From positions 17,656 to 81,655 of the forward strand of contig JACEFZ010003424.1 of the NCBI GenBank assembly GCA_014155875.1: a stretch of DNA of 64,000 bases, given 5' to 3'. Shown in pieces: positions 32,439 to 44,535 of this stretch. Position 1 is the first letter of the stretch. Every line of letters starts with the position of its first letter. This DNA is from Cepaea nemoralis. Its lineage: Eukaryota; Mollusca; Gastropoda; Stylommatophora; Helicidae. Below the pieces are notes generated by a model. That model ran no database searches. It was not told where the DNA came from and saw only the letters and a list, made by a program, of their open reading frames with translations. A program made the translations under genes and the position numbers.

Positions 32439-32439
32439 A
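30796..32439 (+). CDS. RTE endonuclease-RT polyprotein, C-terminally truncated
   Basis: 547 open codons. Endonuclease: MATWNVRSLYEGKL (1-14), LGISEHRWSGKG, YSGRDVGGQSGVA, LIQIYAPTSTAEED, ITIIMGDFNAKVG (about 133-145), KNQIDYILIQRRW and DWDTDHQLLEADL (the catalytic SDH-type motif, here TDH, about 235-247). The linker contains KKKQLKPWITSDTLELIKQR. RT fingers: NLKNGKSPGCDEIPAEIIKA (about 468-487) and TIFIPIPKKGNLKLCTNYR. The stop follows SKILLKVIML at the hAT junction, so the palm with YADD is missing. The start is chosen at the Met one codon before TWNVRS, common to the family. The endonuclease domain appears intact; a functional element is excluded. Confidence 0.85.
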   Translation: MRMATWNVRSLYEGKLKVVCDEIERLNIQILGISEHRWSGKGHFTTENGSIFIYSGRDVGGQSGVAFCLDKTTAKALMGYNPVSDRILTIRLKGRPKNTTLIQIYAPTSTAEEDEIEDFYNTLQNTLNKIGHNDITIIMGDFNAKVGAGRAENERHVLGKFGLGNRNDAGDKLIEFCTENELTIANTLFKQHPRRLFTWKSPDSFTKNQIDYILIQRRWRSSITSAKTLRSADWDTDHQLLEADLKLKLKKLTRGPRPLRFDLTKIPDAYNIEVWNRFGVLMSVQEEMTPDELAVQARDILITAAKDFIPTKKKQLKPWITSDTLELIKQRRELKQKGDESDSRMKYKSLTREIRKNTRKDKNQYIQDCCTRIEQYHKAGRDYEMFKEMKLLTRNVQPKLNVICDKMGNTLTESRQILDRWQEYCSGMYDMSDSEDMNEILEPVTAETEPEPSLDEIAWAIRNLKNGKSPGCDEIPAEIIKAGGEESIHIYHALCTKIWKYGIWPKDWKKTIFIPIPKKGNLKLCTNYRTVALISHASKILLKVIML

Positions 32440-32445
32440 AGAAGA

Positions 32446-33041
32446 AATGGAAAGCAATAACTGAACGGATTGTCGAGGTTATAGCATTTTTGGCAAAACA
32501 TAATCTGGCCCTTCGTGGGCATCGAGGAGAAGGAATTTCATATTTATCGGAGCCAGAGAAGACAATAAGATAAAATACAGGGAATATTTTTAGCAACTAT
32601 CAGACTGTTGGCAAAATATGATGTTACCTTGGCAGAACACGTGCAGAGAGGGACAAATAAGCCAACAAGTGTAACGTATTTGTCCAACAGAAGTCAAAAC
32701 GAAATAATCGATATTCTTGGTGAAAGAGTCAAGAAAAAAATTATTTCAGAAATTAAGGATGCCAAGTATTTCAGCATAATGTTGGATTCTACTCCAGACA
32801 CTACCCATGAAGATCAGGTATCCGAAATTCTACGTTATGTTCATATTGATGATGACAATAGAAAGGTAGAAATAAAGGAGGTATTTCTGGGATATTTCCA
32901 AGTCAACAAGAAAGATGCATTAAGCTTGGTAACGGAAATTCTTAAAAAATTAGAAGAAGATAACATTGTCATCAATGACTGTCGCAGCCAAGCTTATGAT
33001 AATGCTGCAGTTATGGCTGGAGTAAGGGCAAGCTTATGATA
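32446..33041 (+). pseudogene. hAT transposase, N-terminal and first catalytic part
   Basis: Codons WKAITERIVEVIAFLAKHNL and ALRGHRGEG match the DUF4371-type region of hAT-derived ZMYM proteins. After a stop at about 32571 the frame continues LLAKYDVTLAEHVQRG, IIDILGERVKKKIISEIK, then KYFSIMLDSTPDTTHEDQ with the first catalytic Asp (DSTPD). SQAYDNAAVMAGVRA, carrying the second Asp, ends the normal sequence; from there the tandem array begins. The transposase would cut and paste DNA with 8-bp target duplications. It is broken by the stop and the array. Confidence 0.8.
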
Positions 33042-35622
33042 ATGCTGCAGTTATGGCTGGAGTAAGGGCGGCCAAGCTTATGATAATGCTGCAGTTATGG
33101 CTGGAGTAAGGGCAGCCAAGCTTATGATATGGAATAGAGAGAAAAAGTAAGAGTAAGGGCAAGCTTATGATAATGCTGCAGTTATGGCTGGAGTAAGGGC
33201 GGCCAAGCTTATGATAATGCTGCAGTTATGGCTGGAGTAAGGGCAGCCAAGCTTATGATAATGCTGCAGTTATGGCTGGAGTAAGGGCAGCCAAGCTTAT
33301 GATAATGCTGCAGTTATGGCTGGAGTAAGGGCGGCCAAGCTTATGATAATGCTGCAGTTATGGCTGGAGTAAGGGCGGCCAAGCTTATGATAATGCTGCA
33401 GTTATGGCTGGAGTAAGGGCAAGCTTATGATAATGCTGCAGTTATGGCTGGAGTAAGGGCAAGCTTATGATAATGCTGCAGTTATGGCTGGAGTAAGGGC
33501 AGCCAAGCTTATGATAATGCTGCAGTTATGGCTGGAGTAAGGGCAAGCTTATGATAATGCTGCAGTTATGGCTGGAGTAAGGGCAAGCTTATGATAATGC
33601 TGCAGTTATGGCTGGAGTAAGGGCAGCCAAGCTTATGATAATGCTGCAGTTATGGCTGGAGTAAGGGCAAGCTTATGATAATGCTGCAGTTATGGCTGGA
33701 GTAAGGGCAAGCTTATGATAATGCTGCAGTTATGGCTGGAGTAAGGGCAAGCTTATGATAATGCTGCAGTTATGGCTGGAGTAAGGGCAAGCTTATGATA
33801 ATGCTGCAGTTATGGCTGGAGTAAGGGCCAAGCTTATGATAATGCTGCAGTTATGGCTGGAGTAAGGGCAAGCTTATGATAATGCTGCAGTTATGGCTGG
33901 AGTAAGGGCAAGCTTATGATAATGCTGCAGTTATGGCTGGAGTAAGGGCCAAGCTTATGATAATGCTGCAGTTATGGCTGGAGTAAGGGCAAGCTTATGA
34001 TAATGCTGCAGTTATGGCTGGAGTAAGGGCAAGCTTATGATAATGCTGCAGTTATGGCTGGAGTAAGGGCAAGCTTATGATAATGCTGCAGTTATGGCTG
34101 GAGTAAGGGCCAAGCTTATGATAATGCTGCAGTTATGGCTGGAGTAAGGGCCAAGCTTATGATAATGCTGCAGTTATGGCTGGAGTAAGGGCCAAGCTTA
34201 TGATAATGCTGCAGTTATGGCTGGAGTAAGGGCAAGCTTATGATAATGCTGCAGTTATGGCTGGAGTAAGGCAGCCAAGCTTATGATAATGCTGCAGTTA
34301 TGGCTGGAGTAGGGCAGCCAAGCTTATGATTAATGCTGCAGTTATGGCTGGAGTAAGGGCAAGCTTATGATAATGCTGCAGTTATGGCTGGAGTAAGGGC
34401 AGCAAGCTTATGATAATGCTGCAGTTATGGCTGGAGTAAGGGCCAAGCTTATGATAATGCTGCAGTTATGGCTGGAGTAAGGGCCAAGCTTATGATAATG
34501 CTGCAGTTATGGCTGGAGTAAGGCAAGCTATGATAATGCTGCAGTAGCTTATGATAATGCTGCAGTTATGGCTGGAGTAAGGGCCAAGCTTATGATAATG
34601 CTGCAGTTATGGCTGGAGTAAGGGCAAGCTTATGATAATGCTGCAGTTATGGCTGGAGTAAGGGCGCCAAGCTTATGATAATGCTGCAGTTATGGCTGGA
34701 GTAAGGGCCGCCAAGCTTATGATAATGCTGCAGTTATGGCTGGAGTAAGGGCAAGCTTATGATAATGCTGCAGTTATGGCTGGAGTAAGGGCAGCCAAGC
34801 TTATGATAATGCTGCAGTTATGGCTGGAGTAAGGGCCAAGCTTATGATAATGCTGCAGTTATGGCTGGAGTAAGGGCAAGCTTATGATAATGCTGCAGTT
34901 ATGGCTGGAGTAAGGGCCAAGCTTATGATAATGCTGCAGTTATGGCTGGAGTAAGGGCCAAGCTTATGATAATGCTGCAGTTATGGCTGGAGTAAGGGGC
35001 CAAGCTTATGATAATGCTGCAGTTATGGCTGGAGTAAGGGCAAGCTTATGATAATGCTGCAGTTATGGCTGGAGTAAGGGCGGCCAAGCTTATGATAATG
35101 CTGCAGTTATGGCTGGAGTAAGGGCAGCCAAGCTTATGATAATGCTGCAGTTATGGCTGGAGTAAGGGCAAGCTTATGATAATGCTGCAGTTATGGCTGG
35201 AGTAAGGGCAAGCTTATGATAATGCTGCAGTTATGGCTGGAGTAAGGGCAAGCTTATGATAATGCTGCAGTTATGGCTGGAGTAAGGGCAAGCTTATGAT
35301 AATGCTGCAGTTATGGCTGGAGTAAGGGCAAGCTTATGATAATGCTGCAGTTATGGCTGGAGTAAGGGCAAGCTTATGATAATGCTGCAGTTATGGCTGG
35401 AGTAAGGGCCAAGCTTATGATAATGCTGCAGTTATGGCTGGAGTAAGGGCAAGCTTATGATAATGCTGCAGTTATGGCTGGAGTAAGGGCAGCCAAGCTT
35501 ATGATAATGCTGCAGTTATGGCTGGAGTAAGGGCGCAAGCTTATGATAATGCTGCAGTTATGGCTGGAGTAAGGGCGGCCAAGCTTATGATAATGCTGCA
35601 GTTATGGCTGGAGTAAGGGCAA
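32988..35622 (+). repeat. Tandem array of the hAT SQAYDNAAVMAGVRA codons
   Basis: Roughly sixty units with a 40-bp core and 40-, 41- and 44-bp variants (extra C, or AGCC/GGCC). Every unit holds AAGCTT, then ATGATAATGCTGCAG, then TTATGGCTGGAGTAAGGGC. The original single unit is the transposase codons just before and after the array. Most lengths are not multiples of three, so the reading frame is lost. One unit (about 33121-33155) carries an unrelated insertion. Confidence 0.95.
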
Positions 35623-37018
<1,396 letters not shown>

Positions 37019-37410
37019 TGCCAGTTATGGCTGGAGTAAGGGCAGCCCAAGGCTTATGATAATGCTGCAGTTATGGCTGGAAGTAAGGGCAAGCCAAGCT
37101 TATGATAATGCTGCATTGCATTATGGCTGGCTTAAGGGCAGACCAAGCTTATGATAATGCTGCAGTTATGGCTGGAGTAAGGGCAGCCACCAACGCTTAT
37201 GATAATGCTGCAGTTATGGCTGGCGTAAGGGAGCCAATCTTATGATTAATGCTGCAGTTATGGCTGGAGTAAGGGCAGCAAGTCTTATGATTAATGCTGC
37301 AGTTATGGCTGGAGTAAGGGCAGCCAAGCTTATGATAATGCTGCAGTCATGGCTGGAGTAAGGGCAGCCAAGCTTATGATAATGCTGCAGTTATGGCTGG
37401 AGTAAGGGCA
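37019..37410 (+). repeat. Second block of hAT array units, about 9
   Basis: Same unit as at 32988, mostly the AGCC (44-bp) variant, with more scattered errors on the left. The last unit runs in frame into the transposase at 37411. Confidence 0.9.
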
Positions 37411-38498
37411 GGTGTCCAACAGAGAATTCTTGACAGTAACCCAAAAGCTGGGTTTGTGAATTGCGAGAACCACAGCCTCAATTTGGCCTGTGTCGATACA
37501 AATGAGACGGAACCTGCTGTCGTTACATTTTTTGGAGTTGTTGAAAAGCTGTTTACTTTTTTTTCTTTATCTACCTCCCGTTGGGAGGTCTTAAAATCAT
37601 TTACCTCTCCAACTGTCAAAAGACAATGTGATACATGATGGAGTTCTCGCCATGACGCTGTGCAAGTAATCCACGCGGAGTTGGACAACGTTATTGCCAG
37701 CCTTGAACACCTGCAGGAAGGAGAATTTTCTAAGGAACCCAAATGCGATGCAAGCTCGCTTCTGAACTCTATTCAACAATTTTTGTTTATATCGTTATTA
37801 AATTTTTGGTACCCGATTTTAGCGTCAATAGAGAAAGTGACAAAACGTTTGCAGGATCCGAAAATGGGGTTCCATGAAGCTTCTTGTGATCTAAAATGGG
37901 CTTGTGCAAATCTTGAGCTTGAAAAACGACGAAATTATCCACAATGAAATACATTCAGCTGACGAATATTGTGAGAAATGGGAAATTGCAATTGCACGAA
38001 CAAGGAGAAGAAGAATGATGGTTGGCGAATCAGCACGAGATAGTGGATTGACGGCACAGCAAGAAATGAATAGTGTAATGGTAGAGATCATGAACAGATT
38101 AAAAACGGAAATTGAAGACCGCACTGTTCGTCATCAAGAACTCAGAGACCGATTTGCATTTCTTTTGAATTTACATTCAGTCGCAGTCGCAATTGCAGAT
38201 GAAAAAGAAAGAGAGAAATTACATCAGGAATGTTCGGACTTTGAACGCTATTATGATAATGATGTGAAGGCCGTTCAGTTATATGATGAAATAATTGACT
38301 TTGTGATGCTCTTTCAAGCTGGAAGTAATACAGTTCCCCCCGATCCTAAAGATGTTCTAGAGTCGTTACTACAGTTTCGAAGGGATGTGTTTCCGACGAT
38401 GTGAGTTGCATATAGACTACTACTGACCATAGCATTTTCAATCGCAATATGTGAAAGGTCATTTTCAAAATTGAAATTAATAAAAACACAATTTAGGG
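37390..38498 (+). pseudogene. hAT transposase, C-terminal part
   Basis: VMAGVRAGVQQRILDSNPK, FVNCENHSLNLACVD (the CxxH...LNL motif), VVEKLFTFFSLSTSRWEVL (conserved Trp), then a TGA at 37636-37638 where a CGA Arg codon would fit. Continuing: WSSRHDAVQVIHAELDNV, LNFWYPILASIEKVTKRLQD. A frameshift lies near 37910, then YCEKWEIAIARTRRRRM and DRFAFLLNLHSV. A second TGA (38402-38404) replaces the expected Trp before VAYRLLLTIAFS. The dimerisation motif CERSFSKLKLIKTQFR (about 38448-38495) is present, but the usual end after it is missing. Confidence 0.85.
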
Positions 38499-38857
38499 AA
38501 CTTAATAAGTGTGGTATGTGGCTGACCGCTGAGACTGAGTGCTGTCATATTACATATATATTTAATTTGAATAAAGTTTTATGTCATGTTTTCCATAAGG
38601 CTATACTATGATTAGTAATAGTAGCCTAACTTCCTAAGCATAAAATACAAAGTCTACAATTCAGTTTCCGATCGTCAAAATAGGCTAAAAGTACCATACG
38701 GCAATGTGCAATTCTCAAAAATTTCCTGGGGGAAAGGGAGAGGGGGCAGCACAGTGCAGTGTGAGGGGAGGGGGAATGAATTAGGGAAATAATAATTTAG
38801 GGGCATCCAATCAAGAGGCTGGCCCCGGGCATCAAAGAACCTCTGCACGCCACTGGC
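38499..38857 (+). repeat. hAT 3' noncoding region
   Basis: After the coding remnant the sequence is AT-rich, then contains CCCCGGGCATCAAAGAACC and the terminal repeat. No gene. Confidence 0.65.
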
Positions 38858-39260
38858 AAAGAACCTGAAAAAGAATGACAAGTATATAATATATTGCCAA
38901 GGAACATAACTACATATGTTCATTTCAAGGGAAATTATTAGCAGTTGCGTGAGAGTATTTTGTTATATTTTATAATAATTTAAATAACTGTAGTATTTAT
39001 CTTAATCTTTTATAAGATTTCCAAAACTGTTAACTACATCTATGTGTTATCATAAAAACATAATAATTTTAAGATATCTTGAAAGTTGTTGTGAATACAT
39101 TGGCTTAATTTTAAGTCCGTGAGAATTTTCTAACTCATATTAATACTTCTCTTAAATATAACATTTAATGTTGTTATTCTTTTAATGCCACCACTTATAA
39201 GATGTACAATGTATTAAAAAAATTTTGCCGGCCTGTTTTACAGGCCACATAGCATGTTTC
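38858..39260 (+). repeat. R module e
   Basis: CAAGTATATAATATATTGCC to the stem-loop GCCGGCCTGTTTTACAGGCC (about 39227-39246). Forms the right flank of the hAT element. Confidence 0.75.
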
Positions 39261-39597
39261 TGGCCTTCACCTGCAGGCTGGTCCTTGCTCAAGGCTGCAA
39301 TGTCAACGTTCTACCTGCCCATCTCAGTGCTGTACCATATGGAGTCTCCGTGGCGAAGTAGTCAAGACGCCTGACTCGGTCACCAATGGTTGTGGGTTCG
39401 ATTCCGGACCGCAGCCTTCTATTTACGAGTGCATGTTTTGTAGATTCCTGTTGGTCGTTGCTGGAGCTACGGAGTTCGTGCTTTTTGTGACGGTTTCCGA
39501 GCTGCGGAAAGAGACTGAGCATTATTGGATAAAATCCCGGTGCAATGAAGTGGACCCTGTTGACTTTTAAGCGAGTTTTTGAAGTGCTGTACGTCTC
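39261..39597 (+). repeat. tRNA-derived SINE head (distinct family)
   Basis: 39343-39413 resembles a tRNA: A-box TGGCGAAGTAG (39351-39361) and perfect B-box GGTTCGATTCC (39395-39405), 33 bases apart. No acceptor-stem pairing is evident, so this is a SINE head and not a tRNA gene. Downstream sequence to 39597 is not shared with SINE A, B or C. Confidence 0.65.
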
Positions 39598-40480
39598 TCT
39601 GGGCCCGACTCGCTTTCTCTATCTTGTGCGGACATTCCAAGTCCCGATAGTTAAGGGAGTGTGGTTAGGTCTATTATGCTTACCTGTTTTTACTTTGGTT
39701 TTATGACGACCGCAGTTATAGGGACCCACCAACCGCGGCTAGCTGGTTAGGTAATGATGGAGCAGACAATGTTTAGGGTACTTCTTCTAGCCCCTTCCTG
39801 GTGCTATAATGGTGGGCAGTGCTTTCTGTAGAGGCTGCTCAGTCGTGCAGGACATGCTGAATCCCACAGCTGCTCCGATCAGTAAAAGATGACCATATGG
39901 CCTGAGCCGCCTGACTGCAGGTCTGCGATAACGAATGTCAGCGTACCCACGCCTGCCGCTTCTCCGCTCGCCCATCGCAACTGTGGCTTGAAGGTGATAA
40001 ATAAAGTTAGATGAATAATGACTTGCGCGGTGAATTGGATTAAAGTGAGGAAGAGTTGCGCAATTCGTCAATGTCACTCTCTCGCCTAAGTCCGTCTGAA
40101 TCCAGTGACAAGACAAGTCAAGACGACTGGAGACGAATACTGGTGCAGCGGATTAACAGGGAGCTCTACATGCCTTGTTGTGCTCATTATATTCAACAAT
40201 GTTTCGCAGGTAAACGCCGTCTTGCCCGTTAAACTATCAATGATTTCTTCCGCGCATCTTCTGACGAATCCCGTTTTCACATGCTGGGTAGGCATACCCT
40301 AGTTCATCGATTGGTGTAACGGCGAATCTGTTAACCTCGCCTGATTTGCCGGCCTGTCACAGCCGTTGTCCCGGGGGGTGGCCACTGTCGCATGCTGACA
40401 GCTACATGGAGCCACAGGCGTGGTCTGTATGTCAGGCTTGGGCCAATGGAGAATGGGCCCTGCAATAATTAATAACTGAT
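39598..40480 (+). repeat. 0.86-kb dispersed repeat G, copy 1
   Basis: Collinear with 43678-44535 over its length (TCTGGGCCCGACT, AAGTCCCGATAGTTAAGGGA, GACCATATGGCCTGA, GCCGGCCTGTCA, TGACAGCTACATG). No ORF is conserved between the copies. Type unknown. Confidence 0.75.
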
Positions 40481-40625
40481 ACATTCATTGATCCAGCTAA
40501 GCTTCTTTAGATAAAACTAAGTGCGAATGAGAATACTTGGAGTATGAAAGAATTTCTATTGAAAGTGTATAGTATGCATGAGAGCTAATGATTACCCCAC
40601 GATCATTATCAACACGTAATGTTTA
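40481..40625 (-). repeat. R module c, reversed
   Basis: Reverse of 2480-2520 and 50300-50340 (AGAATTTCTATTGAAAGTG). Ends in GTAATGTTTA (40616-40625), the target of the next insertion. Confidence 0.65.
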
Positions 40626-41237
40626 CACCCGTGTGTTGCCGGGGCCCATTAGGGAAGCAAAGAATAACAACAATGCAGCCTACCACGCATGTCTTAAGAG
40701 GCGACTAAGGAGGCTTGATGGTTCCGTCGCCCTGCTACTGAGTGAGTGCGTGGCGCGACACTGTGAGCTGTGAGTTTCGTGTGAAATGCTTTTGAATCTG
40801 CCCGAGGATTTTTGGAACGTGACTGCATGTTCGGAGCGATGGCAGATGGCTATGTCCCAGAGTTGACCGGTTCTTGCCTTATGCAGAAATGCGTGGCTGC
40901 TGGGCTTCTGGTTGACTGCCACTGCCATTGACGATGAACTGTATTTTCGTGTACTGTGTGGGTGAACATCTAGAAAACATCCAGTTGGGAAAATGACTGC
41001 CGATTCCATCAGAAATGAACTGGGTGTTTCGTGGGGGACTATTGTACTGACATTCTGGCGGCGGCATTATGCACAGTGTATCTGTGCGGGCTGTTGTTTG
41101 TCAAGAGTCCTGTCTTTTCCACTTTTCACATTGGGCAGTGGGGAGCATTTTGTGTGATATTCACTGGCACAGGAACGGAGCATAATGGGATGACCCGTTG
41201 CTGTGAAGTTGGAACTGCGACTAACTAACTAACTAAC
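40626..41237 (+). mobile_element. 0.6-kb retroposon with (ACTA)n tail
   Basis: Flanked by GTAATGTTTA at 40616-40625 and 41238-41247. The tail, ACTAACTAACTAACTAAC, is the same as in the LINE family at 58661-59277. GC content is visibly higher than in the surroundings. No RT codons were found; the segment near 40676 (CAGCCTACCACGCATGTC) leads into AAGAGGCGACTAAGG. It may be a non-autonomous partner of that LINE or a LINE fragment from the 5' side. Confidence 0.75.
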
Positions 41238-41312
41238 GTAATGTTTAGGTAATTACACCATGCCATGAATGAAATGTTGTAATGTGTATATGAATGTATA
41301 TGTTGTACTCGT

Positions 41313-41366
<54 letters not shown>

Positions 41367-42199
41367 CCTAGTAAAAATACAGTTATGTACACAATGACAG
41401 TTTTTAATTAAAAAAGAAAAAAATATTGATGGGCCTCCTTCCTTCCTTATACAAGGAGTGTGTGTGTACATGCACCATGCCATAAATGTTTCATTATCAT
41501 ATGTATGTATTAATATGTTTATTCGCACATGTGTCACTTAACAATAACAAACGGCAGCGCTATGTGATATACATAAACAAAGGAAACACACATTACACCA
41601 TGTGAATACACACTGTTTTGTATGAAAGACATGTTTTGAAAACATCACGGAAGTGAGTCCCCTACCCAGGTGGGGGAGGGAAGAGAATCCCAACACTGAA
41701 TCATTGGGGAAAAAAAAACGAATAACAGATGGTGCTCCAAAGTTGAGACCCTTCCATTGCACTTCGGTGGGGTTGACGCCTGCGATCACCCCAAATGTGT
41801 GTGTCTCGAGTGCACAATTTTCTCGTAAGGGGGACTGCGTTCGCGCTATTCCCCCCCCCCCCCCCCCGCCCCCAAGAGATTTCTGTTGAGATTTTCAGAA
41901 CATTTACTACTTCTATATATGTTTAGGTTTAGCCTAATGTGTGCTCGATAATGTCGCACTATAATAATCATGTTTATTCTGCTATTGACAAGTGTATCAC
42001 ATACATGTGCAATGCTAATACGCTTATGTCGGGTCTCTGTTTTTTTTTCTCTCGATTATGCCAAACCATCCAGGCATATATATCTTCGTTTCCACATCCT
42101 CTTTTCCCGTCAAGTTTTCTAGAGGTCACAAAGTTTTCAAGTTTATTTCTCATCGTACCACAAGTTTTACACACAACTGGACTGTTTGCGTTTAATTTT
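41238..42199 (-). repeat. R modules c, b, a reversed, with (CA)n and poly(C)
   Basis: The reverse complement matches 44707-45750 and 49960-50250. A (CA)n run lies at 41315-41366 (the GT tract of module c) and a C-rich run of about 20 at 41850-41872. The SINE A target is empty here (CTCGATTATGCCAAACCATC). Confidence 0.8.
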
Positions 42200-43592
42200 T
42201 CTGTCAGTCAGTTATCAGTTGGGGTATCTTCATTGCACTCCGGACAGATCCATAGGTGCTCAGATCCTCCTCCCAGCATATGCATCAGTGTCCGGTGGCT
42301 AATAGTGCCAGTTCTGTGTTGGTTGACGAGGCGCCTTGTTTTCCCGATGTACCTCTCGCGTCTGGCCGTGCCGATTCTTACTCCCAAATCTTTCATCCTG
42401 GACAGCGATGTGGATTCACTGACGTCAAAGTCCTCTGTTCTCGCCATATCTTTGAGGACGTTAATAACATCGGCACGATCCATGGGCTGGCCATCTACAG
42501 GGGGTGCAGAGCCAGCCAGTTTATCAGCTCGTTCATTTCCCTCGACTTCCGCATGTCCCGGGACGAAGATGAAGGTGACTTTACGGACAACAGACTTCCG
42601 CAGCGACTCAGTCCACTGTCTACGTACAGATCCAGCTTCGACCTTCTGAATCATGCTCATTGAATCACTTAGTACACACACGTTGGTATAATGCTGTGAT
42701 TCCAGCCATATGAAAGCCTGTGTAACTGCCATCACCTCCATCGTCATGCTGCTCGTGGTCATAGAGTGGGCACCACTGGATTCTTGAACGGTTCGGCCCG
42801 CTGAACGGGCTGTAAATGCCCACGCACTTCTCTGCTGCTTTACAACAGATCCATCTGTATAGATGAGCACTTCGGGGCTATCTGAGTGTTCATAGATGAG
42901 CGCGTTGACCTCTGCGTTGACAGCGGCAGGGTTCTGCTTTCTGCACCGTCTGTCGAGTGTGATAATGCAGGAGAAAGTGCACTTAAAAGCTGGAGGCACC
43001 GGCACCCATTCCTTGCCGGGGTTGATATTGGTAAGACTGCAGACCTGTCTGACGACATCTTCCACCCGACCCATCCATGATTTGCCCCTCTTTAGCCTGT
43101 CACCCTTTTCTCTGAATATAGCGTCATGCAGAGGGTGCTGCTCATCTGCACTTATTTTTAGGTATGCACGAGCTCTCCAGATCTTGATCCTGTGTTCCAT
43201 TGTCGGGAAATCAAGGAGGTATCTCATTGCTACACAGCTGGTGTCTCTCGTGCAGCCCAAAATGATGCGCATGGCTTCGTTTTGTACCTTTTCAAGTCTT
43301 CCAATCTGTGTAGGGCTGACAGTGAGGATGGCCAGGGCATACTCGATGCGTGAAAGCACCAGTCCTTGGAACAGAAGTATTAGCAGTCTTTGCTCGATAT
43401 TGGCAGTCGCCATGACTCTCATTGCTGACAAACCTTTTCGCGCTTTCGTTATGACATAATCGGCATGATCTCTGAAGGACAGGCTACAATCAAGCCTCAC
43501 GCCAAGATATGTTATTGACTGGGTTCTACTCAAAATGCTCTCATCCATTCTTACTGCCGGCAGGTCTGTGTTCACAATATGGTTGTTTAGGG
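42200..43592 (-). mobile_element. RNase H-bearing LINE, 5'-truncated, copy 2
   Basis: Same family as 51432-54197 and 60664-61808. It begins within the RT thumb and ends with CAACTGATAACTGACTGACA, a short version of the AACTGAT tail. Left flank is R module a; the 5' end abuts a SINE A tail. Confidence 0.85.
42208..43575 (-). CDS. LINE RT thumb, connection and RNase H, 455 open codons
   Basis: Order: RMDESILSRTQSITYLGVRL (RT thumb), QRLLILLFQGLVLSRIEYAL, KVQNEAMRIILGCTRDTSCV, a basic RLKRGKSWMG segment, then RNase H with VLIYTDGSVV (first Asp, about 243), TMEVMAVTQAF (Glu, about 285), NVCVLSDSMSM (Asp, about 305) and VPGHAEVEGNERADKLAG (last block, about 342). The C-terminus GGSEHLWICPECNEDTPTDN ends the protein. 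RNase H would remove RNA from the RNA-DNA hybrid. All four acidic positions are present and the frame is intact, but RT palm and endonuclease are absent, so the fragment cannot move itself. Confidence 0.85.
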   Translation of the reverse strand: MNTDLPAVRMDESILSRTQSITYLGVRLDCSLSFRDHADYVITKARKGLSAMRVMATANIEQRLLILLFQGLVLSRIEYALAILTVSPTQIGRLEKVQNEAMRIILGCTRDTSCVAMRYLLDFPTMEHRIKIWRARAYLKISADEQHPLHDAIFREKGDRLKRGKSWMGRVEDVVRQVCSLTNINPGKEWVPVPPAFKCTFSCIITLDRRCRKQNPAAVNAEVNALIYEHSDSPEVLIYTDGSVVKQQRSAWAFTARSAGRTVQESSGAHSMTTSSMTMEVMAVTQAFIWLESQHYTNVCVLSDSMSMIQKVEAGSVRRQWTESLRKSVVRKVTFIFVPGHAEVEGNERADKLAGSAPPVDGQPMDRADVINVLKDMARTEDFDVSESTSLSRMKDLGVRIGTARRERYIGKTRRLVNQHRTGTISHRTLMHMLGGGSEHLWICPECNEDTPTDN

Positions 43593-43677
43593 ATTGCCTA
43601 GTACATCAACAGCAGCTGAAATATGCTGGTGTTGAGTGCAACGTCCCGTATGGGATACGCAACAACAAAAAAACGTG
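43593..43677 (+). repeat. SINE A tail fragment
   Basis: Contains CATCAACAGCAGCTGAAAT and GCTGGTGTTGAGTGCAACGT, the forward 3' end of SINE A, ending in an A-rich tail near 43672. The head is missing, replaced by the LINE. Confidence 0.7.
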
Positions 43678-44156
43678 TCTCTGGGCCCGACTTGCCTTTC
43701 CTATCTTCTGCGTACATTCTAAGTCCCGATAGTTAAGGGAGTATGGCTACGTTTCTTTTGCTTTACCTGTTTTTATTTTGGTTTTATGTCGACCGCAGTT
43801 ATAGGGTACCCTCAAACCGCGGCTGGCTAGTTAGGTAATAATAGAGCAGACAATGTTTAGGGCATCTTTTCTAGCTACACCCTGGTGCTATGAAGGTGAG
43901 TAGTACTTTCCTATAGAGACTTCTCAGTCGTTCAGGAGGCTGCCGAATCCCATTGCTCCTCCGGTCAGTTGGAAACGACCATATGGCCTGAACCGCCTGT
44001 CTGCAGGTCTGCGACAACGGCTGCCAGCGTACCCACGCCTGCCGCTTACCCACTCGTCCCATCGCCACTGTGGTTTGAAGATGATAAATGAGGTTGGATG
44101 AATAATGACGTGCGTGATAAATTGGATTAGAGTGAGGAAGAGTTGCGCAATTCGTC

Positions 44157-44246
<90 letters not shown>

Positions 44247-44535
44247 CTGAGTACATTTGCACGACAAGTCAAGACGACTGGAGACAAGTACAGGTGCAGT
44301 GGATGACAAGGACGATGTAAGTGCCTTGCTGTGCTCATTACGTTCCACAACGGTTTGCAGATAAACGCTGTCTTGCCCGTTGAACCAGTCTGCCGAAACC
44401 TGTCTTCACATGCCGGGTAGGCAAACCCTAGTTCACCGATTGGTTTGATGCCGAATCGGTTAACCTCGCCTGGTTTTGCCGGCCTGTCAAAGCCGTTGTC
44501 CCGGGGTGGTCGCTGTCGCATACTGACAGCTACAT
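43678..44535 (+). repeat. 0.86-kb repeat G, copy 2, with (CT)n
   Basis: Collinear with 39598-40480. A (CT)n run at 44158-44244 stands where copy 1 has CACTCTCTCGCC, so the microsatellite grew from that seed. Confidence 0.8.

Noticed and set aside
32988..35622. CRISPR-like array
   Set aside because: Regular repeats are present, but there are no unique spacers, the unit is transposase coding sequence, and the genome is eukaryotic.
39343..39413. Functional tRNA gene
   Set aside because: A and B boxes are good, but stem pairing is not evident and the segment continues into SINE-like sequence without a terminator. The same applies to the tRNA-like heads of SINE A, B and C.
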